From Paenibacillus bouchesdurhonensis (lineage in GTDB: Bacteria > Bacillota > Bacilli > Paenibacillales > Paenibacillaceae), in the NCBI RefSeq assembly GCF_900155685.1, contig NZ_LT732548.1, positions 596,845 to 647,330 on the forward strand: DNA of 50,486 nucleotides. The letters are read 5' to 3'. Below the pieces are notes generated by a model. That model saw nothing but the letters and a program-made list of their open reading frames with translations. It had not been told where the DNA came from and searched no databases. Made by a program: the position numbers and the translations under genes. Within the stretch, counting starts at the first letter, position 1, and each line of letters opens with the position of its first letter. Positions 1-8,116 of the stretch are shown in pieces.

Positions 1-924
1 GCGGCCCCGCTGCCGGCAGCACTGCCCGGCAGCGAATTGCCCTCGGTCAGCGTCTACCTGACGCATACCGGGGGCATCGAAACGCTGCCGCTCGAACAGT
101 ACGTCACCGGCGTGCTGGCGGCGGAAATGCCGGCTGACTTCGAGCTTGAGGCGCTCAAGGCTCAGGCGATCGCCGCCCGGACGTTCATCGTCCGCCGACT
201 GGCAGACGGTGACCGTAGCGGTGTTCCGGTCAAGGGGGCGGACGTGGTTGACTCGGTAGACCATCAGGCCTACTTATCCAGCAAAGAGCTGAATAAGTGG
301 CCGGAGCTCGGCAAGAGCGAGCAGTTGGCGAAGCTCCGCCGTGCGGTGGAGGAGACGAAGGGGATCATTATGACCTACCAGGGCAAGCCGATTACCGCGA
401 CCTTTTTCTCCGCCAGCGGCGGCTATACCGAGAACTCAGAGGAATATTGGTCGTTAAAACTGCCCTACCTGCGCAGCGTGCCTAGTCCTTGGGAGAAGAC
501 GGTCAATCCTTCCTTCAAACAGACAGTTACGATATCGGTGAGTGAGCTGTACGCCAAGCTCGGATTGAAGGCTTCTGCTCTACCCGTAACGGCGTCTGTC
601 AAAGATAGGCAGTCATCGGCATCGTCACTCTTCCAAATCAAGTCGTATACGGCAGGTCATAGCATTAAAAAAATGCTCATTGGCGATCAAACCTTTACCG
701 GACGCGAACTGCGGGAGAAGCTGGGTCTGCGCTCCGCTCAGTTTATGATGTCTCTGGACGGCGACAATGTGCAGATCACAACTTATGGCAATGGGCACGG
801 CGTAGGAATGAGCCAATGGGGCGCCCATGGGATGGCCAAGCAGGGCTACACGACGACGCAAATTCTCAAACACTACTACACCGGCATATCATTTGCCCAA
901 GCATCATCGCTTTTAAAGAGCTGA
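1..924 (+). CDS. spoIID: Stage II sporulation protein D, 5' end outside the window
   Basis: SpoIID is the septal lytic transglycosylase of engulfment. It cleaves glycan strands between NAG and NAM and works with SpoIIP and SpoIIM in the mother cell. The frame is open from base 1 and 307 residues are visible; the missing part should hold the N-terminal membrane anchor. The segment EQYVTGVLAAEMP carries the family's catalytic Glu (codon 124-126), followed by LEALKAQAIAARTF. The C-terminus has the typical GNGHGVGMSQWGA motif. A TTG at 37 lies inside the frame and is not a credible start. The next gene is SpoIIQ, as expected in Bacillales. The promoter, normally sigma-E dependent, would lie left of the window. 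Confidence 0.95.
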   Translation, partial: AAPLPAALPGSELPSVSVYLTHTGGIETLPLEQYVTGVLAAEMPADFELEALKAQAIAARTFIVRRLADGDRSGVPVKGADVVDSVDHQAYLSSKELNKWPELGKSEQLAKLRRAVEETKGIIMTYQGKPITATFFSASGGYTENSEEYWSLKLPYLRSVPSPWEKTVNPSFKQTVTISVSELYAKLGLKASALPVTASVKDRQSSASSLFQIKSYTAGHSIKKMLIGDQTFTGRELREKLGLRSAQFMMSLDGDNVQITTYGNGHGVGMSQWGAHGMAKQGYTTTQILKHYYTGISFAQASSLLKS

Positions 925-950
925 ATTTTAAAAATATTACTATAATCCAA

Positions 951-978
951 GTATAAAAGAGTCACCCTCGGTAACACT
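951..978 (+). promoter_or_regulatory. Sigma-F type promoter of spoIIQ
   Basis: GTATA at 951-955, a 14-base spacer, then GGTAACACT at 970-978. This fits the forespore sigma-F pattern (GYWTA and GGnnAnAnT). Transcription would start near 984, giving a very short leader that contains the GAGGTGAT ribosome site at 986-993. In B. subtilis spoIIQ is a known sigma-F gene, so motif and context agree. Confidence 0.65.
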
Positions 979-997
979 GGTTATTGAGGTGATAGCC

Positions 998-1741
998 ATG
1001 AATGAACAAAAACCAAAAAAACAACCCCATGAGGAATCTCCCAAAAACATAATGGGCGAGCCGGAAGCACCGGTATCCGCATGGAAAAAAGTATTGTCCA
1101 AAAGATGGGTATATCCGGCAGCGTATGTGGCGGCAGCGGCAATTATACTAACCTTAGTGTGGGTCTACCAGGATGCAGGCCGCAAGCCTATGGAATCGAC
1201 CCCCGCCAGCGTAACGGATACCGTTCAGCTTCCGGATGACGAAATGGTGCGAGACAACGCTTCTGACAATACGGATGCCGCAAAGACAGCCAGCACAGAG
1301 GATTTGATCTGGCCTGTAGCTAATGTTTCCGAAGTGTCTATCGTCAAGCCGTTCTATGAAAAGGAGGGCTCGGCAGAGGATCATCAGGCAGCGATGGTCG
1401 AATACAAGGATACCTTTACACCGAATACCGGCATCGATTTGGCTCGTGAGGATGACAAGCCTTTCGAAGTCAAGGCAGCGCTTGCTGGTAAAGTGACCCG
1501 AGTTGAAGAGCATCCGCTGCTCGGTTATGTTGTGGAAATTACCCATGCAAACAACCTGAAGACGGTATACGAGAGCTTAACCGACGTTAAGGTGAAGCAG
1601 GATGCTGAAGTGAAGCAGGGTGATACCATTGCCAATGCCGGGCGGAACGAGATGGAGAAGGATCTCGGCAACCACGTCCATTTTGCAGTATATGAGAATG
1701 GCGAGTTAGTCAACCCGGTTACTGTGCTTCCAGAAAACTAA
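998..1741 (+). CDS. spoIIQ: SpoIIQ-like M23-fold forespore protein
   Basis: SpoIIQ sits in the forespore membrane and binds SpoIIIAH across the intermembrane space, forming a ratchet and channel during engulfment. The 247-residue product has a cytoplasmic N-terminus, one membrane segment at about residues 40-60 (WVYPAAYVAAAAIILTLVWV) and a C-terminal LytM/M23 domain. The first zinc-site motif reads NTGIDLA, so the usual His is Asn; the second motif, GNHVHFAVY, is intact. This suggests a structural rather than enzymatic role, as in B. subtilis SpoIIQ. ATG 998 is preferred over GTG 989 because GAGGTGAT (986-993) overlaps the GTG and is placed for the ATG. Confidence 0.88.
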   Translation: MNEQKPKKQPHEESPKNIMGEPEAPVSAWKKVLSKRWVYPAAYVAAAAIILTLVWVYQDAGRKPMESTPASVTDTVQLPDDEMVRDNASDNTDAAKTASTEDLIWPVANVSEVSIVKPFYEKEGSAEDHQAAMVEYKDTFTPNTGIDLAREDDKPFEVKAALAGKVTRVEEHPLLGYVVEITHANNLKTVYESLTDVKVKQDAEVKQGDTIANAGRNEMEKDLGNHVHFAVYENGELVNPVTVLPEN

Positions 1742-1760
1742 ATTCGGTTTTTCCGATCTG

Positions 1761-1797
1761 AAAAGGCGGAGAGCTTTATAGCTCTCCGCCTTTTCTT
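1761..1797 (+). terminator. Intrinsic terminator after spoIIQ
   Basis: A perfect 15-bp stem (1761-1775 with 1780-1794) closes a TTAT tetraloop. The left arm begins AAAA and the right arm ends TTTT, so it could work in both directions. It starts 20 bases after the spoIIQ stop. Confidence 0.9.
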
Positions 1798-1861
1798 GCC
1801 GTTTGGCGCGGGTATGTAAAATAAATGATCTTGTCCGGGCTTGTCAGGCCTCCGAAACCGT

Positions 1862-1889
1862 GAATATATGGGCACGCCCCTCATATAAT
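1862..1889 (+). promoter_or_regulatory. Sigma-E type promoter of spoIIID
   Basis: GAATATA (1862-1868), a 13-base spacer and CATATAAT (1882-1889) resemble the mother-cell sigma-E pattern (KMATATT and CATACAMT). It lies 33 bases before the SpoIIID start, a known sigma-E target. Confidence 0.55.
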
Positions 1890-1922
1890 GTACCAAACTA
1901 TCTCGAGTAGGGAGGCGGGAGC

Positions 1923-2207
1923 GTGCACGATTACATCAAAGAACGGACGATTAAAATAGGACGCTGCATCGTGGAAACTCGGCACACGGTTCGGACAATT
2001 GCCAAGGAATTTGGCGTATCCAAGAGCACGGTGCATAAGGATTTAACCGAGCGTCTTCCGGAAATTAATCCGGATTTGGCAGATCAGGTGAAGCACATTC
2101 TCGAATATCATAAGTCCATCCGGCATCTCCGGGGAGGAGAGGCAACCAAGATTAAGTATAAGAAGAAAGGGCAGAACAAACGAGAGGCGATCGGCTCGGT
2201 AAAATAA
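1923..2207 (+). CDS. spoIIID: Sporulation transcriptional regulator SpoIIID
   Basis: SpoIIID is a small DNA-binding protein that activates and represses many mother-cell genes between the sigma-E and sigma-K stages. The 94-residue product has the expected length and start (HDYIKERTIKIGRCIVET). The helix-turn-helix is TVRTIAKEFGVSKSTVHKDL, and a basic tail (KIKYKKKGQNKRE) follows, as in the family. The start is GTG 1923 behind GGGAGGCGGGA. It is a single gene behind a sigma-E-like promoter, with mbl 240 bases downstream. Confidence 0.96.
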   Translation: MHDYIKERTIKIGRCIVETRHTVRTIAKEFGVSKSTVHKDLTERLPEINPDLADQVKHILEYHKSIRHLRGGEATKIKYKKKGQNKREAIGSVK

Positions 2208-2366
2208 CTTGAATTATAGGCACTGCGCATCTATTTAAACCATAGGATTGTCATTGAACACATCCCCCAAAGTATGGTATTTTTAAATATGGCATGGAAA
2301 AGTGGATTTTTATCTATAAATCGCGAAATATAAAGGATTAATCAGATTTTTTGTCGAATAATAGTG

Positions 2367-2396
2367 GAATAACGAGGGAAACTTTTACCATATACT
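2367..2396 (+). promoter_or_regulatory. Possible sigma-E type promoter of mbl
   Basis: GAATAAC (2367-2373), a 15-base spacer and CATATACT (2389-2396) match the sigma-E -10 pattern at seven of eight positions and the -35 at about five of seven. In B. subtilis mbl is partly co-transcribed with spoIIID. A vegetative promoter must also exist, but I do not see a clear one in 2208-2447. Confidence 0.4.
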
Positions 2397-2447
2397 TAAG
2401 GCAGCGTTTTCCATGATTTATAAAATACGCTTTGGGGGAGCATCGGG

Positions 2448-3446
2448 ATGATGAGCAAGGATATTGGTATTGATTTAGGCACGGCGAATGTATTGATTCA
2501 TGTGAAAGGAAAAGGGGTCGTCCTCGATGAACCGTCTGTTGTAGCGATAGAAAGCGACACGAAGCGCGTTCTTGCCGTCGGCGAGGATGCAAGACGCATG
2601 GTCGGGCGGACGCCCGGAAATATCGTTGCGATCCGGCCGCTTAGAGACGGTGTCATTGCTGATTTTGATATTACGGAAACGATGCTGAAGCATTTCATCA
2701 ATCGAGTCGGAGCGAAAAGTTGGTACAGTCATCCCCGTGTTCTCATATGTGCGCCAACGAATATTACGTCGGTCGAGCAGAAATCGATCCGTGAAGCGGC
2801 AGAGCATAGCGGCGCTAAAGATGTATTTTTGGAAGAAGAGCCGAAGGCAGCGGCGATCGGCGCAGGAATGGACATATACGAGCCGAGCGGCAACATGGTC
2901 GTTGACATCGGTGGTGGAACGACGGATGTGGCGGTGCTCTCCATGGGAGACATCGTCACGGCTTCGTCGATTAAAATTGCTGGGGACACCTTTGATGTCG
3001 CTATTATTAAATATATTAAAACGAAGTACAAGCTTTTGATCGGGGAACGCACAGCCGAGGATATTAAGATTGCCATCGGCACGGTGCATCCGGCAGGCGT
3101 AGTGGCCGAACTGGACATTCGCGGAAGAGATATGGTATCCGGCTTGCCGTTAACGGTTACGATTACCTCGAAGGAGGTTCAGGAGGCGTTGTCGGATCCT
3201 GTCTATTCGATCGTGACTGCGGCGAAATCGGTGCTGGAGCGGACGCCGCCAGAGCTGTCTGCGGACATTATCGATCGGGGCGTTATTTTGACCGGGGGAG
3301 GGGCTCTCCTAAATGGACTGGACGAGCTGTTATCGGAAGAACTGCGGGTTCCCGTGCTGATTGCGGAGGATCCGATGCACTGTGTCGTTAAAGGTACAGG
3401 AATGATGCTGGATAATTTGGACAAAGTCATTAAGAAAAAGTTCTAA
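2448..3446 (+). CDS. mbl: MreB-family actin homologue Mbl
   Basis: Mbl forms membrane-associated filaments that direct lateral wall synthesis. The 332-residue protein has the MreB-family nucleotide-site motifs: IGIDLGTANVLIHVKGKGVV near the N-terminus (phosphate 1), VVDIGGGTTDVAV near residues 150-165 (phosphate 2) and ILTGGGALLNGLDELL near the C-terminus (adenosine). Its place between spoIIID and the flhO-flhP pair fits Mbl rather than MreB, which usually sits with mreC-mreD. ATG 2448 and ATG 2451 are both possible; GGGGGAG at 2434-2440 serves either. Confidence 0.93.
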   Translation: MMSKDIGIDLGTANVLIHVKGKGVVLDEPSVVAIESDTKRVLAVGEDARRMVGRTPGNIVAIRPLRDGVIADFDITETMLKHFINRVGAKSWYSHPRVLICAPTNITSVEQKSIREAAEHSGAKDVFLEEEPKAAAIGAGMDIYEPSGNMVVDIGGGTTDVAVLSMGDIVTASSIKIAGDTFDVAIIKYIKTKYKLLIGERTAEDIKIAIGTVHPAGVVAELDIRGRDMVSGLPLTVTITSKEVQEALSDPVYSIVTAAKSVLERTPPELSADIIDRGVILTGGGALLNGLDELLSEELRVPVLIAEDPMHCVVKGTGMMLDNLDKVIKKKF

Positions 3447-3457
3447 GCAACCGATAT
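3431..3457 (+). promoter_or_regulatory. Sigma-D type flagellar promoter overlapping the end of mbl
   Basis: TAAG (3431-3434), a 15-base spacer and ACCGATAT (3450-3457) match the sigma-D pattern TAAA-N15-GCCGATAT at all but two positions, with exact spacing. The -35 box is inside the last codons of mbl, and the spacer covers its stop codon. Transcription would start near 3463 and drive flhO-flhP, which are sigma-D genes in B. subtilis. Confidence 0.72.
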
Positions 3458-3531
3458 ATAAATGAAGAACGCCATTTTGATCTTTATTAAACACTAATTA
3501 TAGATAAGTTAAACAGTTTGGAGGTTGTCCC

Positions 3532-4413
3532 ATGTTAAGAGGTCTCTACACCGCAGCATCCGGTATGATCACGGAGCAAAGACGCCATGATACGGTGACG
3601 CAGAACATAGCTAACATCAATACACCGGGCTACAAGCAGATGAACAGTGTAGCGCGAGCTTTTCCAGAAATGCTTGTATCGCTCGTGGGTGATAATACAA
3701 CAGGTACGCGGCAGATTGGAAAGCTGAATACCGGGGTCTTTGTGGAGGAGAGTTTGCCTTCTTATATGCAGGGGGACCTAATGGAAACGGGTAAAAACTC
3801 GGATTTCGCTCTCATTTCCAATCTGGAATTAGATGATCCAGCTACGGGAGAGCCTATTGCGTTCGATGCATCAGGGAAATATGTGACTGAGGACGGAGAG
3901 ATCATCTACCGCCCGGCGGCATTTTTTTCCGTCATGGACAGCAGTGGGAATGTTCGATATACTCGGGACGGAAGTTTTTACGTGAGCCCTGAAGGCGCAC
4001 TAAGAACCATGCAAGGCTTTCAAGTGCTTGATTCGGAAGGGAATGCGATTATCCTGGGGCCGGATCAACCGATTGAATCGCTAAAGATTGATGCGCAAGG
4101 AAACCTGCAAATCAATGGCGAGGCGATTGATATTCAAATGGGAATTGCCGTTGTTACCCGGCCGCAAGCGCTCTTTCGCGAAGGAAACGGCGTGTACCTC
4201 GTTCAGGATGAAGAAGCAGCGGGAGTTCGTGCGCTGGAGGAGGACGAGCAGGTTCAGGTACAGCAGGGTTACGTCGAAGGCTCTAACGTGAGCATCGCCC
4301 AATCGATGGTCGATTTGATGGCTGCGCAACGGGCTTATGAATCCAATCAGAAAATGATCCAGTATTATGATAAAAGCTTGGAAAAAGCGGTTAATGAAAT
4401 CGGCCGTGTATAG
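3532..4413 (+). CDS. flhO: Flagellar basal-body rod protein FlhO (FlgF/FlgG family)
   Basis: Distal rod protein of the flagellar basal body. The 293-residue product begins MLRGLYTAASGMITEQRRHDTVTQNIANINTPGYK, the N-terminal rod/hook motif with the ANINTPGYK signature. It ends with the C-terminal rod motif (GYVEGSNVSIAQSMVDLMAAQRAYESNQKMIQ). The two ends form the helical bundle of the axial proteins. The ribosome site is GGAGGTTG, nine bases ahead. FlhP follows after 14 bases, so the two are co-transcribed. FlgF and FlgG are close paralogues; synteny favours the FlhO name. Confidence 0.9.
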   Translation: MLRGLYTAASGMITEQRRHDTVTQNIANINTPGYKQMNSVARAFPEMLVSLVGDNTTGTRQIGKLNTGVFVEESLPSYMQGDLMETGKNSDFALISNLELDDPATGEPIAFDASGKYVTEDGEIIYRPAAFFSVMDSSGNVRYTRDGSFYVSPEGALRTMQGFQVLDSEGNAIILGPDQPIESLKIDAQGNLQINGEAIDIQMGIAVVTRPQALFREGNGVYLVQDEEAAGVRALEEDEQVQVQQGYVEGSNVSIAQSMVDLMAAQRAYESNQKMIQYYDKSLEKAVNEIGRV

Positions 4414-4427
4414 TATAGGAGGGCCAC

Positions 4428-5246
4428 ATGAATAACTCAATGATTAGTGCCATGGTATCCATGAATGGAATTCAGCAGCGTCTGGATTTAATTGCCGATA
4501 ATATGGCCAATGTTAATACTGTAGGATATAAGCGCAAGGAAGCGGCCTTTCAAGATACGCTGAACAGCGTCATGCAGCAGTCCTCCGATTTTCAACTGGC
4601 CGGTCGCGCTACTCCGCTTGGTGTAAATATGGGATTCGGCTCTCGCATGTCGGAGCTTTCGCTGAACTATACGCAGGGAACAATGAAAGAGACCGGCAAT
4701 ATGACGGATCTTGCGATTCAAGGCAATGCGATGTTCCAGGTTGTAACTCAAGATGGCGAAGTCGGTTTCACGAGAGCGGGAAACTTCAATCTCCAGCCCA
4801 GCCCTGAGGATCCGGCAACGAGCTATCTCGTGACAAGCTTGGGGAATCCTGTATTGGATACGGATGGAGAACTCATTGAGGTTCCTTCCGGCTCCAATCT
4901 GCATATTGACGGAGCAGGGAATATTATAGCTGTAGATGGAACGACGGAAACAGAAGTTGGACGTATCGGGCTGGTTACTCTACTGCGTCCCGATGCGTTG
5001 ATTCAGAAGGATAGCAATTTGTTTGTACTGCCTCCAGGCGAGATGGAGGGTGTAATTATTGCCACCTCAGATTTGGCTGAGGGAGAGCAGGCTACGATTC
5101 GGCAGGGCGTCCTTGAGAACTCCAATGTCGACCTGGCAAATGAAATGGCTGAAATGATGAAAGTGCAACGAGCCTATCAGCTTGCTGCACGCGCGCTAAC
5201 TTCCAGTGATACGATGATGAACTTAGCCAATAACTTGCGTGGATAG
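4428..5246 (+). CDS. flhP: Flagellar basal-body rod protein FlhP (FlgF/FlgG family)
   Basis: Second rod protein, paralogous to the gene before it. The 272-residue product carries the N-terminal motif (GIQQRLDLIADNMANVNTVGYKRKEAAF) and the C-terminal one (GVLENSNVDLANEMAEMMKVQRAYQLAARALTSSDTMM). The middle holds the beta-rich domain of FlgG-like proteins. In B. subtilis FlhO and FlhP are needed for hook assembly. The start ATG 4428 sits behind AGGAGGGC. It ends 12 bases before the next small membrane gene, which is probably in the same transcript. Confidence 0.9.
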   Translation: MNNSMISAMVSMNGIQQRLDLIADNMANVNTVGYKRKEAAFQDTLNSVMQQSSDFQLAGRATPLGVNMGFGSRMSELSLNYTQGTMKETGNMTDLAIQGNAMFQVVTQDGEVGFTRAGNFNLQPSPEDPATSYLVTSLGNPVLDTDGELIEVPSGSNLHIDGAGNIIAVDGTTETEVGRIGLVTLLRPDALIQKDSNLFVLPPGEMEGVIIATSDLAEGEQATIRQGVLENSNVDLANEMAEMMKVQRAYQLAARALTSSDTMMNLANNLRG

Positions 5247-5258
5247 GTGGAGAATTTC

Positions 5259-5459
5259 ATGAGGCAAGACAAGAAACCGGTTAAGAAACGCTCCGGCTGG
5301 ATTGTACTCCTGCGGATCTTTCTCATCCTGCTGTTCCTTGGCCTGGCACTGTTTGGAGGAGCAGTTGTAGGTTATGTCGTACTCGGCAAACAGGATATCA
5401 GCGGTGTCCTCGAATGGAGTACATGGAGACATGTGTTTGACTTAGTTTTTGCTCCGTAA
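5259..5459 (+). CDS. Small EpuA-like membrane protein (annotated in relatives as RNA polymerase subunit beta)
   Basis: A 66-residue protein with a basic N-terminus (MRQDKKPVKKRSGW), one hydrophobic segment at about residues 13-47 and a short C-terminal tail ending DLVFAP. This layout matches the EpuA family. Databases often call such genes DNA-directed RNA polymerase subunit beta because in some lactobacilli and relatives the segment is linked to RpoB; the sequence shows no polymerase function. ATG 5259 is chosen because AGGTGGAG (5245-5252) is seven bases upstream; a longer frame from GTG 5247 overlaps that site. A terminator follows, so it closes the flhO-flhP operon. Confidence 0.75.
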   Translation: MRQDKKPVKKRSGWIVLLRIFLILLFLGLALFGGAVVGYVVLGKQDISGVLEWSTWRHVFDLVFAP

Positions 5460-5500
5460 CAGGTGCTAAATCATGATATAATTGCAAAAATTGACGAACG

Positions 5501-5530
5501 ACTCCCGGAAATCGGGAGTTTTCTTTTTTA
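5501..5530 (+). terminator. Intrinsic terminator of the flhO-flhP operon
   Basis: ACTCCCG (5501-5507) pairs with CGGGAGT (5513-5519) around a five-base loop, followed by a T-rich tract to about 5529. Confidence 0.88.
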
Positions 5531-5741
5531 AAGCGGAAAATGTATAATGATGGGGGTACTGTATACTAGGGAAAAATCAAAAGGGCTTGCTCCATAATCG
5601 GCACGAATGCCTCTTATGGATCAGCCCCTTATCTTAACCCTCGCTTCTGCAGAGGCGAAGGATAATTACAGTTTGGCCGTTCCCCGTCTTTTTTATACGG
5701 CAGGGCGAGTGAAAAATAGAATAGTGAAGGGAGCAGTACAT

Positions 5742-6164
5742 ATGTTAGACTCAAAGCAAATTCAAGAAATCATTCCGCATCGTCCTCCATTTCTATTGGT
5801 GGATCGCATTATCGAAATGGAGGATGGAAAAAGGGCCGTCGGTATTAAAAATGTTACGGTGAATGAGCCGTTCTTTGCGGGGCATTTTCCGGAATACCCG
5901 GTGATGCCGGGTGTGCTTATTACGGAGGCCCTTGCTCAGGTAGGGGCGGCAGCGATACTGAATGTAGAGAGCAACCGGGGGAAAATCGGTTTTCTCGCTG
6001 GTCTTGATGGCTTCCGTTTCCGCGGACAGGTTGTTCCTGGCGACACTTTGCGTCTTGAGGTGGAGATTACCCGATTAAAAGGCTCCATTGGCAAAGGCCG
6101 GGCTGTAGCTTCGGTGGAAGGCAAAGTCGTGGCAGAAGGCGAGATTATGTTTGCACTATCCTAA
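5742..6164 (+). CDS. fabZ: 3-hydroxyacyl-ACP dehydratase FabZ
   Basis: Dehydrates 3-hydroxyacyl-ACP to trans-2-enoyl-ACP in fatty acid elongation. The 140-residue product has the hot-dog-fold motifs of the family: [17 protein letters not shown] at the N-terminus and [23 protein letters not shown], holding the catalytic His (GHFP) and Glu (TEALAQ). ATG 5742 is preferred: GAAGGGAG at 5726-5733 is well placed and the protein begins [10 protein letters not shown] as expected. The frame is open back to 5607, but that extension does not look like protein. fabZ (ywpB) lies near flhP in B. subtilis too. Confidence 0.95.
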   Translation: MLDSKQIQEIIPHRPPFLLVDRIIEMEDGKRAVGIKNVTVNEPFFAGHFPEYPVMPGVLITEALAQVGAAAILNVESNRGKIGFLAGLDGFRFRGQVVPGDTLRLEVEITRLKGSIGKGRAVASVEGKVVAEGEIMFALS

Positions 6165-6238
6165 TGGGCTTTGTTTTAATTCCACGACAAAAGTGGTTTG
6201 TATATGTATAGAGATAAGTTTAAGGAGGAGCGTTAACC

Positions 6239-7957
6239 ATGGCTGAATTGAGTCATAACGTTGAAGAGAAAGTGAAAAGTTGGCTTCAGGATCCTTCGAT
6301 CGATGAGGCGACAAAAGAAGAATTGAAAGCATTAGCTGATGATCCTGCAGAGCTGGAGGATCGGTTTTACCGGGACTTGGAGTTTGGTACTGGCGGATTG
6401 CGGGGCGTTATCGGAGCAGGAAGCAACAGGATGAACCGCTATACCGTGGGGCGGGCAACACAGGGCTTAGCCCAATATCTGCTTAAAGTACATGGTAATC
6501 AAGAAGGTCGGCCGTCGGTCGTGATCGCACATGACAGCCGCCACTTTTCTCCGGAATTTACGCTGGAAGCCGCATTAGTGCTAGCGGGGAATGGAATTGA
6601 AGCAAAGCTGTTCCCGTCCCTTCGCCCGACGCCGCAGCTATCCTTTGCGGTTCGTCACCTCGGGGCAACCGGTGGAATCGTCATTACGGCAAGCCATAAT
6701 CCGCCGGAATATAACGGTTATAAAGTGTATAATGCCAACGGTGGTCAGTTGGTGCCGCATGAGGCGGAGCAAGTTATTGCGAATATCAAGGAGCTTACCT
6801 CCTTTGAACAGGTACAGCGTTTGACGAAAGAGGAGGCCGAGGCTCAAGGCTTGCTTGTCTGGCTAGGGGAAGCGGAAGATGAGGCATTTTTTGATACGGT
6901 GGCTGGCGTTAGCTTGAATCCCGAACTGCTTTCTTCCGAAGCAGGCAAAGATATTGTCGTTGTATTTACTCCTCTCCATGGTACGGGCAATGTACCCGTG
7001 CGCCGCGTGCTGGATAAGCTGGGCTTCACGCAGGTTCATATCGTCAAGGAGCAGGAGCAGCCGGATGCGGAGTTCTCGACTGTAAAATCGCCAAACCCGG
7101 AAGAACGGGATGCCTTTAAGCTGGCGATTGAGCTGGGAGAGCAAGTGGGGGCTGATATCCTAATCGGTACAGATCCAGATGCGGATCGGATGGGTGCTGT
7201 AGTCAAAAATGCAGCGGGAGAGTATGAAGTTCTGACAGGCAACCAGTCCGGCGCAATTCTTGCTCATTATATACTGAGCCAGATGAAAGAAGCCGGCAAG
7301 CTGCCAAGCAATGGCGCTGTCGTAAAGACGATCGTCACGAGTGAATTCGGCGCTGTAATCGCCCGTCATTATGGAGCGGAAGTCTTCAATACGTTGACCG
7401 GGTTTAAATACATCGGCGAAAAAATGGATCAATTCGAACAGTCCGGGGATTACACATATTTGTTTGGTTATGAGGAAAGCTACGGTTATTTGGCTGGCAA
7501 TTATGCCCGGGATAAAGATGCGATCGTTGCTTCTACGCTCATTTGCGAAGCAGCCGCTTACTATAAGCAGCAAGGCAAATCACTGGTCGATGTGCTTGAA
7601 GAATTGTACGCCAAGTTCGGCTATTATCGCGAATCACTAGTGTCGCGGACATTGAAAGGCAAAGACGGGCTGGCGCAAATCGTTGCGCTGATGGATCAGT
7701 TCCGGAACGATCCGCCAAAGAGCATTGGTGCTGTTCCCGTAACGAAAGTAGAAGATTTTTCTCTGGGGCTCTATGGGTTGCCGAAAGAGAATGTATTGAA
7801 ATTTTCACTTGAGGATGGCTCATGGTTCTGCCTTCGCCCTTCTGGCACAGAGCCAAAGATCAAGTTTTATTTCGCGGTAAGAGGATCTTCAGGAGCCGAT
7901 GCCGCAGCGCTGTTGGAGCATTTGCAGGAAGAAGTGCTGAAGCACGTTGGCGAATGA
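6239..7957 (+). CDS. Phosphohexomutase (phosphoglucomutase/phosphomannomutase)
   Basis: Interconverts hexose 1- and 6-phosphates, most likely alpha-glucose phosphates, supplying UDP-glucose for envelope glycans. The 572-residue length fits the PgcA type of Bacillus. Visible motifs in order are RDLEFGTGGLRG, the phosphoserine loop TASHNPPEYNGYKVY (Ser near residue 152), the metal loop DPDADRMG, the sugar loop GYEESYGYL and the phosphate loop RPSGTEPKIKFYF. All four loops are complete, so it should be active. The start ATG 6239 follows AAGGAGGAGCG. Single gene; it fits functionally with the glycopolymer genes downstream. Confidence 0.9.
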   Translation: MAELSHNVEEKVKSWLQDPSIDEATKEELKALADDPAELEDRFYRDLEFGTGGLRGVIGAGSNRMNRYTVGRATQGLAQYLLKVHGNQEGRPSVVIAHDSRHFSPEFTLEAALVLAGNGIEAKLFPSLRPTPQLSFAVRHLGATGGIVITASHNPPEYNGYKVYNANGGQLVPHEAEQVIANIKELTSFEQVQRLTKEEAEAQGLLVWLGEAEDEAFFDTVAGVSLNPELLSSEAGKDIVVVFTPLHGTGNVPVRRVLDKLGFTQVHIVKEQEQPDAEFSTVKSPNPEERDAFKLAIELGEQVGADILIGTDPDADRMGAVVKNAAGEYEVLTGNQSGAILAHYILSQMKEAGKLPSNGAVVKTIVTSEFGAVIARHYGAEVFNTLTGFKYIGEKMDQFEQSGDYTYLFGYEESYGYLAGNYARDKDAIVASTLICEAAAYYKQQGKSLVDVLEELYAKFGYYRESLVSRTLKGKDGLAQIVALMDQFRNDPPKSIGAVPVTKVEDFSLGLYGLPKENVLKFSLEDGSWFCLRPSGTEPKIKFYFAVRGSSGADAAALLEHLQEEVLKHVGE

Positions 7958-8116
7958 GCTCAGCTTTATAAAGCAGAATTGAATTCGATTGAATAGTTTG
8001 CATGAAAACTCGCCATTGTAGGCGAGAGTGGATTTCATTTTGTCTTCTCCCGGGTACTTCAGCCAGTTGGATGTTGAACCGGGAGGAGGCGGGATTCATA
8101 TTGAGGAGGTACCTTT

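Noticed and set aside
5607..5741. N-terminal extension of FabZ
   Set aside because: The extra 45 residues do not resemble FabZ, while ATG 5742 has a good ribosome site.
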